A stretch of 64,000 bases of DNA from Nocardia inohanensis NBRC 100128 (GTDB taxonomy: Bacteria > Actinomycetota > Actinomycetes > Mycobacteriales > Mycobacteriaceae). Under the pieces are notes generated by a model, which saw only the letters and a program-made list of their open reading frames with translations, was not told the origin of the DNA and did not search any database. The stretch lies in assembly GCF_001612945.1 (NCBI RefSeq), contig NZ_BDBK01000004.1, forward strand, positions 186,001-250,000, read 5' to 3'. The position numbers were made by a program, and so were the translations under genes. Below, one piece after another: positions 1-8,617 of the stretch (position 1 is the first letter of the stretch; each line of letters begins with the position of its first letter).

Positions 1-369
1 GATCTGCTCGACCTCACCGGCATCCGGCATAGCGAGCCGCGCAATTTCGTATGCGGCAGCGTGGGTTTCGGCCTTGACGGCGTTACCCGCCGCTGCCGTC
101 GAGGATTCGATGAACCAATCCCGCAGTGCCCGAATACGTTCGATGAATGCCCGGCTGTTCTGCGATTCCCACGCGGTGTCCAGCGTCGCTAGAATCCGCT
201 CGTATTCGATTGCCGCCGCGCCGAACCCGGCACTCAACCGCGCCCACGCGAGACCCGCCTCGGCAGCGGGTACCGCACCGGCCCCGCTCACCAGGTCGCG
301 CGCCAGCTGCTCCGGTTCCCTGGCATCCCAGACAACATCGGTGAAGCCGGGTTTCGTCGGTTCGACCAT
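1..369 (-). CDS. PPE-family-like protein, N-terminal part (cut by window edge)
   Basis: 123 codons are visible from ATG at 369 and the frame is still open at base 1. The protein has the PPE layout: a helical stretch with Trp near residue 19, 'GLAWARLSAGF', 'YERILATLDTAWESQNS' and a closing 'AYEIARLAMP', matching the helix-turn-helix body of PPE domains. PPE proteins pair with PE proteins and are exported by ESX systems with EspG as chaperone; export is inferred from family. It starts 14 bases after the stop of the PE-like gene, the usual PE-PPE order. The canonical N-terminal Pro-Pro-Glu is not present, so it is PPE-like rather than classical. Confidence 0.75.
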   Translation of the reverse strand, partial: MVEPTKPGFTDVVWDAREPEQLARDLVSGAGAVPAAEAGLAWARLSAGFGAAAIEYERILATLDTAWESQNSRAFIERIRALRDWFIESSTAAAGNAVKAETHAAAYEIARLAMPDAGEVEQI

Positions 370-383
370 CGAATACGACCCGA

Positions 384-701
384 TCAGGCGACCGTGAAGC
401 CGAGGGCGTTCTCGTCCTCGGAACGGGTGAACTGGGTGGACTGCGCCCGCAGCGCCGCCGCCAGCTTGCGCACCTCATCCACGCCGGTGCCACCGGACTG
501 CTGGAACGAGGCGGCAACGGCGTTGAGCGACTGTGCGGCCCGCACGGACACCTCGTCGGAGCCGGCCGGGCTGATCGTCAGCTTCGCCTGCTCGATGCTC
601 ATCCCCCCGGCGAGCCGGTCGGCGAGAGCGTCGAGCTGTGTCGCGACGCTGAGCGCGCTGGTCGCATCGAAACTGATGCCCTCGAATTCGGTGGTGCTCA
701 T
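384..701 (-). CDS. PE-family-like protein
   Basis: 105 residues, the size of a stand-alone PE domain. 'GSDEVSVRAAQSLNAVAASFQ' and the helical 'LAAALRAQSTQF' match the two-helix PE hairpin, in which the inter-helix segment usually reads ADEVS. ATG at 701 follows AGGAGG by 7 bases. It is the upstream member of a PE-PPE pair and lies 27 bases after a secreted-type Ala/Gly-rich gene. A paralogue with the same DEVSVRAA core is at 33588-33896. It probably forms a heterodimer with the adjacent PPE-like product and is exported through an ESX system (inference from family). Confidence 0.8.
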   Translation of the reverse strand: MSTTEFEGISFDATSALSVATQLDALADRLAGGMSIEQAKLTISPAGSDEVSVRAAQSLNAVAASFQQSGGTGVDEVRKLAAALRAQSTQFTRSEDENALGFTVA

Positions 702-728
702 GCCAATCCTCCTGTTACCCCTGATTTG

Positions 729-2099
729 TCAGAGCGTGAGCGCTTTGTCCGGCGGTTCTTCCACGGTCTCCACCGCACCGACAACCGGAATCGAAACGCC
801 TTCGATAACGCCGACCACTTCGTCGCCGTGTGCGCCGGTGACCAGGTTCGCCTTGGTCTCGGCTTCGGACTCGTCGGCGGCCCCGGCCCGTCCAGCCGAC
901 GCCGCACCGGGCGACATCATGCTGGGCGAGCTTGCCGCCCTGGCGGTTTGAGCACCCGTGCTCGCACCCCGGCTACCCGAACCGGTGCTCGCTTCACTCG
1001 CGGCGATGCGACCGCTGCCCGTGCCGCTGGCCGGGCTCGCGCCGCTACCGCTGCCGGCGGACGACAGACCGCCGACGATGCCGCTGGCCCCGCCACTGCC
1101 ACCGGAGCCTCCGGACCCGCCGCTGCTGTCCCCCGCCTTCTCTTCCTGCTTGGTGCCGGAACCGCTGCCGGAGCCGGAACCCGATCCGGAACCGCCGCTG
1201 GTTCCACTGGTGTCCTTGGTGACGGCCGTCGTCAAATCCTTGGCGGCCGAACTCACGCTGCTGGCGAGGGTGCTGCCGGTCGACGCCAGCGAGCTGCCCT
1301 TCTCCACCACCTTCGTGGCGGCCGTGGTGGCGGTGCTCAGGTATGGCGAAATCGCCTGGGACGCCGCATTGGCGAGCGTGGCGACATCAGCGACAGTGGG
1401 CGCGCCGGCGATAGCGATCTTCGTTCCGGTCTGCATCGCCGAGACCGTGTGGACGGCCAGATCAGCGCGCGTCTGCGCCACGATCACGCCGCCCTCGGTG
1501 AGCGCTTCGGTTATCGTGGTCATCAGCCAGGGCAGACCGGCCGGGGTCATGAGTAGGGCCGTAGCCCCCGCGATCTGGCCGAGTGTCTTGGTGATCAGCG
1601 CGCTGAGCAACGCATAGCCCTGCGCGACCGCGCGTTCCGCGTCCGCCAGCACCAGATTCAGCGCCTGCCCCTGGGCCGCGACGATCGGCTTGTAAGCATC
1701 GACCGCCTCGCTGTTGACCTTGGCCGCGACCGATGCCTGACCGACCCATCCCGTATCGACGGCCGCGGTTGCCGCGGCACTCGCCGATTGCGCAGACGTC
1801 AGCGCCGACGACACCGCCGTGAAGATCTTCGACAGATCGACCGAACTGGCCAAGCTGCTGCCCGCGGTGCCGAAGGCCGACAGCAGCGAGGTCAGTGGCG
1901 AGATCAGGGACGATAGATCGATCGTCGGCAACGTGGGCAGGCTGATCCCCGACAGATCCGGAAAGCTGATCGTCGGAAGTGACGGCAGCTGAGGCAGATT
2001 CAGCCCGCTCAGCACCTCCGACACCGGCTTGTCCAGGTATGGCCCGACCGGCGTGGTCCGGATCACGTCCAGGACGGTCTGGTTGGCCGCTTCGGTCAC
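729..2099 (-). CDS. Ala/Gly/Ser-rich ESX-associated secreted-type protein with conserved C-terminal motif
   Basis: 456 residues; I do not recognise a named family. The N-terminal quarter is Pro/Leu-patterned ('LNLPQLPSLPTISFP'), followed by a helical body containing Trp-x-Gly ('DTGWVGQAS', about residue 120), a hydrophobic Ala/Leu region, a low-complexity Gly/Ser linker (about 295-350), and an ending with 'HGDEVVGVIEG' and 'IPVVGAVE'. The protein at 33936-35144 has the same plan and the same ending, so this is one duplicated family. GTG at 2099 overlaps the stop of the EspC-like gene, so the two are translationally coupled. The position between EspC-like and PE-like genes suggests an ESX substrate or its partner; the function is unknown. 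Confidence 0.7.
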   Translation of the reverse strand: MTEAANQTVLDVIRTTPVGPYLDKPVSEVLSGLNLPQLPSLPTISFPDLSGISLPTLPTIDLSSLISPLTSLLSAFGTAGSSLASSVDLSKIFTAVSSALTSAQSASAAATAAVDTGWVGQASVAAKVNSEAVDAYKPIVAAQGQALNLVLADAERAVAQGYALLSALITKTLGQIAGATALLMTPAGLPWLMTTITEALTEGGVIVAQTRADLAVHTVSAMQTGTKIAIAGAPTVADVATLANAASQAISPYLSTATTAATKVVEKGSSLASTGSTLASSVSSAAKDLTTAVTKDTSGTSGGSGSGSGSGSGSGTKQEEKAGDSSGGSGGSGGSGGASGIVGGLSSAGSGSGASPASGTGSGRIAASEASTGSGSRGASTGAQTARAASSPSMMSPGAASAGRAGAADESEAETKANLVTGAHGDEVVGVIEGVSIPVVGAVETVEEPPDKALTL

Positions 2100-2410
2100 A
2101 GCGAAGACAGGACAGACTTCAGCAGGTTGACCGAGGACGTGGTCTCAGCGCCCTCGTAGACGCCGACCGCCGAGTAGGCACTCACCGCGGTCTTCGCGTG
2201 CACGGCCGCGATCTCGGCCGAGGAGGACAGGTAGTTCCCCTGTGCGAGCGCGAACGCGACCAGAAAGTCCTGCCCGATCAGCCCGAACACCGGAACCGCC
2301 TGCGCCATCGCACCAACCGAGTCGGCAGCCGCCGCCCCCGCGACGTTCGCCGCGATCGTCCCGTGTTCGGTCCCGTAATTCGCAATTTGCAGGTAATCCG
2401 CCTTGAGCAC
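2096..2410 (-). CDS. EspC-like type VII secretion target
   Basis: 104 residues, the length of EspC-family proteins (about 100). The pattern is two long Ala-rich helices around 'VFGLIGQDFL' with a downstream 'VSAYSAVGVYEGAE', resembling EspC, whose second half ends in a Y...E-type secretion motif. Start: GTG at 2410 behind GGGAGGGG. It overlaps the next gene by four bases (GTGA). A close paralogue is at 35150-35455, which shares 'PVFGLIGQ(D/E)FL'. In mycobacteria EspC is co-secreted by ESX-1 and depends on a partner; here the obvious partner is the product of the overlapping gene (inference). Confidence 0.65.
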   Translation of the reverse strand: MLKADYLQIANYGTEHGTIAANVAGAAAADSVGAMAQAVPVFGLIGQDFLVAFALAQGNYLSSSAEIAAVHAKTAVSAYSAVGVYEGAETTSSVNLLKSVLSSL

Positions 2411-2522
2411 GGTTCCCCTCCCTCATGCCTCGATCTTGAACAACACTACAATTTTGAAAAAGGTTGTGCCAGAAGATAAACCGTAAACGCAGTCTCAACC
2501 CTGCGTGAACGAAACGGGTCCC

Positions 2523-2822
2523 CTACCCGGCCATCTCCTCGTTGAACCGGTTCACCAGCGCCGCCCGCCGCTCGAACGCCGCCCGAGCCGCCGCCGCCGC
2601 GGTAGTCACCACGGCCCGCTCGAACTCCTCCGGCGTCATCCGCGAAACAGCCCCGCTGAACTGCAAATCCACGAGCCCCCCATTGCCATCCACCTCGGCA
2701 ACAACAGCCCCGTCCTCGGAACTTTCCCGCCCCCGGACAGCCTTCATCTGATCAGCAAGATCCTGAAACTTATACAGCTGCCGACGAACCCGTTCCTCGA
2801 GCTCATCCATCGACTGGACCAC
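2523..2822 (-). CDS. YbaB/EbfC-family protein
   Basis: About 99 residues. It opens with a charged helix ('MDELEERVRRQLYKFQDL'), then the YbaB core: a short strand pair 'VAEVDGNGGLVDLQFSG' and a C-terminal helix 'AVVTTAAAAARAAFERR'. YbaB/EbfC proteins are small dimeric nucleoid-associated proteins; the ESX-1 example is EspL. Start is uncertain: GTG 2822 sits 4-5 bases from AGGAGGGG, while ATG 2810 and an upstream GTG at 2837 overlapping the previous stop are alternatives. It is tightly coupled to the YbaB-like gene upstream. Confidence 0.7.
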   Translation of the reverse strand: MVQSMDELEERVRRQLYKFQDLADQMKAVRGRESSEDGAVVAEVDGNGGLVDLQFSGAVSRMTPEEFERAVVTTAAAAARAAFERRAALVNRFNEEMAG

Positions 2823-2833
2823 AGAGCCCCTCC

Positions 2834-3199
2834 TCACACAGTCCGCAACCAGCTCTGTGGCTCGGTATCGTAGTCCTGCTCTTCGACAAGTTCCTGTTGA
2901 GCGACATCGGCTTCGGTGGGGAGGCCGGTGTGGGCGAGGGCTTCAGCGCTCATTCCGGACTCCTCCAACTGCTTCCGCAGCGCCAGACCGGCGCGGGCTG
3001 CAGCTCGCTGGCACAACCTCAGCAACTCCCCCGCCAACTCATCCGGATTCCGATGCAGCTCAGCCGGATCGACCTTCAAAGCCACCGGAATCCCCTGCGG
3101 TGTGGTCCGCACCCGAATCGACCCGGAGTGCGACGCCGCATCGACCGTCTCCCAGCCCGCTTCAGCAGGACCGGCGGCCCCCGCCACCTCATCGGCCAT
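2834..3199 (-). CDS. YbaB-like ESX-associated protein ending in EEQDYDTEP-x-SWLR
   Basis: 121 residues from ATG 3199, chosen because GGGAGGG lies 9 bases upstream; an in-frame GTG at 3256 has no such site. The core resembles YbaB ('GSIRVRTTPQGIPVALKV' then a helix 'AGELLRLCQRAAARAG'). The C terminus 'EEQDYDTEPQSWLR' is almost identical in the paralogue at 35631-35975, although the middle has diverged, so that acidic tail is under selection. First gene of a minus-strand run (this gene, YbaB, EspC-like, secreted-type, PE, PPE) and divergent from the plus-strand run beginning at 3346. Role unknown; DNA binding or substrate handling are both possible. Confidence 0.65.
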   Translation of the reverse strand: MADEVAGAAGPAEAGWETVDAASHSGSIRVRTTPQGIPVALKVDPAELHRNPDELAGELLRLCQRAAARAGLALRKQLEESGMSAEALAHTGLPTEADVAQQELVEEQDYDTEPQSWLRTV

Positions 3200-3345
3200 C
3201 GACGAACTCCCTCCCAGATCGTTAGGCGTAGGAGTATCACATACTCGCGAGTTCACGCCAATGAGTTAGCTGTCGAGCTGCCCCACAGCATTGAGGTGGA
3301 AGCGCACGCGAGGATTGTTCCCCCGCTTCGTGATACGGTCCGATC
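3200..3345. promoter_or_regulatory. Divergent intergenic region with a 10-bp perfect palindrome
   Basis: 146 bases separate the two divergent gene runs. ACTCGCGAGT at 3243-3252 is a perfect palindrome, a plausible operator for divergent control. No confident -10/-35 pair was found. The site may be chance; no second copy was noticed. Confidence 0.3.
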
Positions 3346-3990
3346 ATGTCCAGATCGGGGGATCAGCAACAACATGGCGCGGCGTTCTGGCCGATCGTCG
3401 CGGTGATACTCACCTCCGCGTTGTGGGCGGCGATTCTGGTCGGCCTCCGCGTCGCCGGTTCCTCGGATGAAGCCGACTATTCGAGTATGACTCCCGATTT
3501 GCGCGGCTATCACATCGTCGACATCCCTTGCCGCGCAGGTGATTTCTCCGCGATGGGCGACCGATTCCAGGTGGAATCCGGCGGAGTGTCGCGCATGGAG
3601 ATCACCGTCTCCCGGCATCAAGCACTCGATACCGCCAAATGCATGACCGATCTCGTCGCGGCGAAGGCCAGGGGCATACTCACCGCTGTCGCGGCATTGC
3701 ACAAGCAATCCAATCCCATTCCCTTCTTCCGGGCCGGGTTCGACACCGCCGAGCAGAGAAGCATGGACGGCGCACCAGCTGAGGAGGCGGAGAAGGTCTC
3801 CAACCTGGGGGATGAGGCTTACATCCTCTCTGGGCTCAGGGGAACGAGAACCACTATGCGGATCCGTGAGGGCTGGTTCGTCTACGAGGTCACCTGGCAA
3901 TCACTCGGCGGAGACGGATATTCGAAGGATGAGAAGCGGCGATTCTTGACGGCCTACGCCACTGAGACACTTCCGAGGTATCGGCAATGA
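3346..3990 (+). CDS. Membrane-anchored extracytoplasmic protein (paralogue of next gene)
   Basis: 214 residues: a short charged N terminus, one hydrophobic segment (about residues 12-34, 'FWPIVAVILTSALWAAILVG') and a soluble domain with two Cys ('DIPCRAGDF', 'DTAKCMTDL') that could form a disulphide outside the membrane. Family not recognised. The next gene is a clear paralogue with the same Cys pair, 'LHKQSNPIP' versus 'LYKQSDPAP', and a matching 'GW(F/M)VYxxTW' near the end. The two overlap by four bases (ATGA). No lipobox and no strong ribosome site. Its place at the head of an ESX-associated run suggests an envelope-located accessory protein. Confidence 0.7.
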   Translation: MSRSGDQQQHGAAFWPIVAVILTSALWAAILVGLRVAGSSDEADYSSMTPDLRGYHIVDIPCRAGDFSAMGDRFQVESGGVSRMEITVSRHQALDTAKCMTDLVAAKARGILTAVAALHKQSNPIPFFRAGFDTAEQRSMDGAPAEEAEKVSNLGDEAYILSGLRGTRTTMRIREGWFVYEVTWQSLGGDGYSKDEKRRFLTAYATETLPRYRQ

Positions 3991-4670
3991 CAGCGACCGC
4001 GACGCGAAGACGACTGCTCTGGGCCCTCGGAGCGGTAGTGCTCACCTCGGCGGTGTGGGCGACAGCCATCGTTGCGATCGGTCGTCCCTTAGAGGCGACG
4101 CCGACGGCGGACCTGAGCGAGTTCCATGCTGTTGATGATCTTTGTGCCGCCGCGGACCTTTCGCCCTTCAAATCTGCCGGGTTCTCCGCACGAGAGCGAA
4201 AGACCGATACAACGTACCGGAACCCAAAATCCGTTACGTCGAAACACCCCGCAGTGGACACGATGTGGTGCACGATCGAGTTCAAATCACCGGGGGAACC
4301 TCAAGATCGGGAAATCGCGAGCTCGGTTCTACGGATTGTCATACGCCTCTACAAGCAATCGGATCCCGCTCCTGAGTTCCAGGCATCCTACGGCGCAGAT
4401 GTCAACGACGAGCTCGGTACGCCCGTTCTGAAGTCAGAAATCAGCAGAGTTTCCGGTATCGGCGATGATGCCTATCAGATAATCACACCTGGAGCCGAGA
4501 CATCCCCGAACGCACAGCTGTGGGTTCGGGTCGGCTGGATGGTATATAGCGCGACCTGGTCGCAGCACGTTTCTGAAGGTCAGAATGAAGTGAAACTACT
4601 GCCTGGCAATGAGGTTGTCGAACTCCTCAAGGACGTCACAACAAAGACGGTACCGGCGCTTCATAGGTAA
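3987..4670 (+). CDS. Membrane-anchored extracytoplasmic protein, second paralogue
   Basis: 227 residues with an N-terminal Arg cluster and a hydrophobic segment ('LLWALGAVVLTSAVWATAIV', residues 10-29), then a soluble domain. Conserved Cys occur at 'VDDLCAAADL' and 'DTMWCTIEF'; 'GIGDDAY' and 'VGWMVYSATW' align with the previous protein. It overlaps the upstream stop (ATGA), so the pair is co-translated. Base composition is noticeably less GC-rich than the flanking regions. Function unknown. Confidence 0.7.
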   Translation: MTATATRRRLLWALGAVVLTSAVWATAIVAIGRPLEATPTADLSEFHAVDDLCAAADLSPFKSAGFSARERKTDTTYRNPKSVTSKHPAVDTMWCTIEFKSPGEPQDREIASSVLRIVIRLYKQSDPAPEFQASYGADVNDELGTPVLKSEISRVSGIGDDAYQIITPGAETSPNAQLWVRVGWMVYSATWSQHVSEGQNEVKLLPGNEVVELLKDVTTKTVPALHR

Positions 4671-4705
4671 GATAATTGATCGATTAGAAAGTGGGGAGGG
4701 AAGCT

Positions 4706-6565
4706 ATGGCCGAGTCGCTGAGCCAGCTCTACACCAACGCCGGCAGCGGTATGAACGATAGTCTGACATTCGATCCGGAAGCGGCCTCAAAGGCGATAAC
4801 CGCGAGTAACGAGTTGATCGGACACCTGATTTACATCAGCAACCAATTCGAAATACTCCGAACTCGGGAACGAGATTTCGCCAAACCCTACGATCCTTTC
4901 AAGTCCGGCTTCGCCTGGGCTGACGGTTTCCGCGGGCTCGCCGGCGATGCCAAGAACGCTATTCAAGGGCAAATCAGCACAGTCGAGAACTTCATTGGAC
5001 TGTTCAAAGAAGCCGCCAAGACGCATAAGAACGCCGAGGAAGAATCCGTTCAGGCTCTACTGAATATCAAGGTGGCGTCGGAGCCCGTCGAACTCTCGAC
5101 GCGATTGACCCAAGCAGATCTAAGTAAGCACATCAAACCACAAGGTGCACCAGACTACAACAATTTTAACAACCACAGAAGTTTTATCGATCTCAAAACC
5201 AACTATGAGCCCGCCGGTCCGAAGTCCGTCGTTCCCGAAAAGGACAGAGCCGCACACCCCGAGAACTCCAACAGCTTGACTTGGGAGAACTTCGCGGACC
5301 TTAAGCAAGGGATAGATACAACCGTCGAAAGCCTGGGCGGGGAATGGTTGATTCTACAGGACAAGCTGCATCTGGCACTGGACGCATTCAATACAGCAAC
5401 AACTGTAGACTCATTCGTCACAGGCGGTTGGCATGGAAATGGTTCGGGCGCTGCCGCGAAGCTGGCCGGAAATTTTGTAACCGAGGCGAGAAAAGTCGCC
5501 AATAAGATGGGCGATGTCGGTGAACGACTTTTCAGTGCCGCCGGATATCTAAATGCAATCCAGAAAGAGCTGCCAGATGAGCCCCATCCACCGAAAGGGA
5601 AGGGTGGAGACGGGTTTTGGGAAGTCAATTCCGGAGGCAAAGGCGGGACCGGAGAAACCGAACAAGCCGCACAAGAAGACCTCGTGAAAATGTTCCGATA
5701 TGCTTTCGACCAGATCTACGTCGCCGGATTGGAAGCGTATAACAATAGCTTGGTTGAATTCGACCAGCCCGCAGTCCCGCAGCTCGTCGTGCCGACAACA
5801 CCGACTCCCAGCGGGAACGGGCTCAGCAACGGCCTCGGAAACGGGACGGGCAACGGGACGGGCAACGGCTCCGGCGTTCCCACCACTCCGACTCCGTCAT
5901 CCCCCACCGTGCCGACATCTCCCGACTCACCGACCGCACCGACGTCGCCCACCTCGCCGACCTCACCGACTTCCCCCACCTCACCAACCAGCGATACAAC
6001 GCTCTCAACCCTCGCCTCATTGGCTTCCACCGTTGCCACACAGGGCGCTTCGGTGCTTTCGACCCTGGCCACCCAGGGCTCCACGGTGGCACAGAAGGGG
6101 ATCGAGGCGCTGTCTTCCTCGCTCAAGCAGAACACCGGGGCTACCGGAACAGGTAGCGGCACACAGCAAGAACAGAAGGCCAACCTGGAGGGTGTGGCCG
6201 CGGGCGCCGGGATCGCCGGGGGCGGTGGGTCCGGCGGCGGCTCAGGTGGCGGTTCAGGAGCCGGTGTCGCGGCAGCCTCGGCCAAGGAACTTTCGAGCAA
6301 GTTGTTCCCGCGTTCCAGCGTGCAGCAGAGCGCGACCACCGAGACCGAAGTGACGGCAACCACCTCGCGGGCGGGCCTGGCATCGACCACGGGCACCACC
6401 TCGAGCACTCCGATGTCCGGCATGCCGATGAGTTCGGCCGGCGGTGCCGCTCAGGGTGCGGGCAAGGAAGCGAAACGTGCCGAGTACCTCAAGTCGGACG
6501 AGAATCTCGATGAGGTCTTCGAGGCTGCTCCCGGCGCCGTCCTTCCCGTAGCGGACCGCACATGA
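4706..6565 (+). CDS. EspB-like / WXG100-superfamily large ESX substrate
   Basis: 619 residues from ATG 4706, selected because GGGAGG lies 6 bases upstream; the frame also opens at GTG 4691. The N-terminal ~330 residues are predicted helical and contain W-x-G ('GGWHGNGSGAAAKLAGNF'). They are followed by a Pro/Thr/Ser tract ('PTSPTSPTSPTSP'), Gly-rich linkers and a short acidic tail. The layout recalls EspB, a helical PE/PPE-like body with a disordered C terminus. A paralogue at 36768-38510 shares the overall plan, a 'MSGMPMSS'-type motif and an ending with (S/T)xxxLxE. The helical half is AT-rich for this window (42% GC in 5161-5220). It overlaps EspG by four bases. Confidence 0.6.
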   Translation: MAESLSQLYTNAGSGMNDSLTFDPEAASKAITASNELIGHLIYISNQFEILRTRERDFAKPYDPFKSGFAWADGFRGLAGDAKNAIQGQISTVENFIGLFKEAAKTHKNAEEESVQALLNIKVASEPVELSTRLTQADLSKHIKPQGAPDYNNFNNHRSFIDLKTNYEPAGPKSVVPEKDRAAHPENSNSLTWENFADLKQGIDTTVESLGGEWLILQDKLHLALDAFNTATTVDSFVTGGWHGNGSGAAAKLAGNFVTEARKVANKMGDVGERLFSAAGYLNAIQKELPDEPHPPKGKGGDGFWEVNSGGKGGTGETEQAAQEDLVKMFRYAFDQIYVAGLEAYNNSLVEFDQPAVPQLVVPTTPTPSGNGLSNGLGNGTGNGTGNGSGVPTTPTPSSPTVPTSPDSPTAPTSPTSPTSPTSPTSPTSDTTLSTLASLASTVATQGASVLSTLATQGSTVAQKGIEALSSSLKQNTGATGTGSGTQQEQKANLEGVAAGAGIAGGGGSGGGSGGGSGAGVAAASAKELSSKLFPRSSVQQSATTETEVTATTSRAGLASTTGTTSSTPMSGMPMSSAGGAAQGAGKEAKRAEYLKSDENLDEVFEAAPGAVLPVADRT

Positions 6566-7359
6566 GCGGGCACTGGCGATTCGGTGACCTCGAGTTCGCC
6601 GTCCTCTGGGAGATGATCACCGGCGAGGATCTGCCCGCCCCCTTGATTTTCACCAGCCGTACTCCACTCCGAGATGACTACTTCCGCGAGAAGCGCGAGA
6701 TGGTCGAGCAACTGCGAAGCAGATGGAATTACTCCGTGGACGCGCTGGCGGATGTCATCGAACAGCCCGACTTGCGGATAACCGTCAGTGGGGTCGATGG
6801 ACGCGACGAATGGCGCGCCGACGGACGGATCCGAATGATCGCACTGAGACGAGCTGACCGCGGTCTGTTGATCCAGCAGCTGCCCGGCGAAACATATTCG
6901 CACAGTGCCGGATTCGCGGTCCGCGAATGCGATCCGGTGCGTCTGGCCGATGAAGTGGTCGCCGCTCTTCCCGAAGCGGATGCCGGCCGCCAAGGCAGCA
7001 CTCCGCTGGCCGACCCTCGCGAAACCGCAGTTGTTGAACCACAGTTCGACCGCCTGATTATCGACGACATCTTCGCGGACTCGGTGGCACTACGATCGAA
7101 GAAGTTCCTCGCGATCACCCCGGAACGCATCGGCACGATCGAGGTCCGCCAAGGCCACTCCAAGTTCGGTCCGAGAGGCAGAGCCTCGCACAGCCTGCAA
7201 TGGCGTGATCTGGAGAACGATGGGCGATATGTGATTCGACGCGAGCCGCCATACGTGGCGGTTCCAGCTGATTCGAAGCAGTTGATCGCCTCGGTCAATA
7301 TCTGCGTGGCGGAGGTCATCCGGGCAATCAAGGATGAGCGTGGGACCCTACAGCCCTGA
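6562..7359 (+). CDS. EspG-family ESX chaperone
   Basis: 265 residues, the usual EspG length. It opens with 'WRFGDLEFAVLWEMI', the EspG N-terminal signature, and has 'RIRMIALRRADRGLLIQQ' and 'GFAVRECDPVRLADEVVAALP' in the central sheet, then 'SKFGPRGRASHSLQWRDLENDGRYV', which is also found in the paralogue. EspG proteins bind the hydrophobic tip of PPE partners in the cytosol and keep PE-PPE dimers soluble for export. It starts within the stop of the EspB-like gene (ATGA) and overlaps the following gene by 26 bases. The second EspG copy is at 35986-36762. Confidence 0.85.
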   Translation: MSGHWRFGDLEFAVLWEMITGEDLPAPLIFTSRTPLRDDYFREKREMVEQLRSRWNYSVDALADVIEQPDLRITVSGVDGRDEWRADGRIRMIALRRADRGLLIQQLPGETYSHSAGFAVRECDPVRLADEVVAALPEADAGRQGSTPLADPRETAVVEPQFDRLIIDDIFADSVALRSKKFLAITPERIGTIEVRQGHSKFGPRGRASHSLQWRDLENDGRYVIRREPPYVAVPADSKQLIASVNICVAEVIRAIKDERGTLQP

Positions 7360-8506
7360 GTCGAGCGCCGAGTCGCCGGATATCGGATTCACGCTCGGAC
7401 TCGGCGAAATAAGTGCGCAGGTGCCCGAGCCGCGCCGGGCGGATGACGCATTGGCGGCGATCACCGCCGAACTCTCGCTGCTTCTCACCCCGGGCTGGGA
7501 ACGTCTGGACGCCGCGATCGCGATGACTGTGACGGATGAAGCGGCGCAACTCGTTCTGTCGAACGGCCAGCAGGCGACACTGGCCCGCCCATCGCAGACA
7601 TTGATCGCCGCACTCCGAGAGCATCGCCATTTGTCGGCTCAGTCAGGGGACGGACCGTGGTGGCGGTTGCTGGCTTCGGTTAGCAGGAGCGGCGGAGTAC
7701 AGGTCGAATACGATTTCGGAGCGGAGCCGTTTCCAGGCGATCACCTGTTCCCGGCCCCTGCTTACCGAGCCGATCTGGAGACCTATCCACGCAGACGGCT
7801 TCCGGTCTGGCTCGCGGCGTACCTGAACGACGCAGGGCATCAGGTACGTACGCCGGCCGATGCCTTCACCCGTGCACAGCTAGTGGTCGACGCTGGAATT
7901 CGGGCCGTGAGTGACAGCGCGCTGCCACCACTTCCCATCCTCTGGGCGCGTTGGTCGGCTATCTCCGCTGCTTTCGTCGCAATGAATTCGCCTTGGGGCC
8001 CACGGGTTACGGCCGCTTTGGGCTGGTTCGAGGGGTCCGGACACAGTGGGTGCTCCCTGCATCTACTTCCTGGCGGCCGAGCAGTGCTGTCCGGCGGCAT
8101 ATGGAACGCACCGGAACTGGATGCGTTCTACAACGACAACGCGCCGCTACCGGACCTCTATCGCGGTGCTCCGGACTGGGTTGCCGCACCGGTATTGAAT
8201 CCTCGCGCCGATAGCGGGCTGTTGTCGTTCTGCTATTGGTGGGATGCGGGCAGTTGGCTGCGTGGCGAATCCCCCGCTGCCGAATCATTGCGGGCAGCTC
8301 TGCCGGGGATTTGGACCACGACGGACACCATCGATGTAATCGCACAGTTGATCGACGATGTCGACCGAAGCGCGGTCGAGGTGCTGGTGCTCGCCGCCGA
8401 AAACGGTGGTGCGAGCCGCCTGGATTTGTCGAATGCACTGAACCACAACGCACCTGATATCAGCGGCGGCTATTACCAGTTGATGCTGGCAGGAGTGGCG
8501 AAGTGA
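7334..8506 (+). CDS. YezG-like (DUF600-type) immunity-like protein with conserved C-terminal domain
   Basis: 390 residues. The first half has the actinobacterial YezG/DUF600-like pattern: 'LLTPGWERLDAAIAMTV', 'GDGPWWRLLASV', 'YDFGAEPFPGDHL', 'RADLETYPRRRLPVWLAAY'. The second half ('LPILWARWSAISAAFVAM', 'GPRVTAALGWFEGSGHSG', 'LLPGGRAVLSGGIWNAPELDAFYN', 'FCYWWDAGSWLRGESPAA') is unknown to me but strongly conserved in the paralogue at 38550-40199. YezG-type proteins neutralise polymorphic toxins. The gene overlaps EspG by 26 bases rather than sitting beside a toxin tip, so a role as ESX-associated chaperone or broad antitoxin is equally possible. Confidence 0.6.
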   Translation: MSVGPYSPESSAESPDIGFTLGLGEISAQVPEPRRADDALAAITAELSLLLTPGWERLDAAIAMTVTDEAAQLVLSNGQQATLARPSQTLIAALREHRHLSAQSGDGPWWRLLASVSRSGGVQVEYDFGAEPFPGDHLFPAPAYRADLETYPRRRLPVWLAAYLNDAGHQVRTPADAFTRAQLVVDAGIRAVSDSALPPLPILWARWSAISAAFVAMNSPWGPRVTAALGWFEGSGHSGCSLHLLPGGRAVLSGGIWNAPELDAFYNDNAPLPDLYRGAPDWVAAPVLNPRADSGLLSFCYWWDAGSWLRGESPAAESLRAALPGIWTTTDTIDVIAQLIDDVDRSAVEVLVLAAENGGASRLDLSNALNHNAPDISGGYYQLMLAGVAK

Positions 8507-8617
8507 CTTCGAGCCGCAACCAGCGACGGGAGAACGCGGTCGCGCCCCAGCTGTCTGCTGTATATGATCTACCGGGAGTTGGGGTTACTCCATTGGTCGT
8601 GAGTTCGGGGGGTTGAT

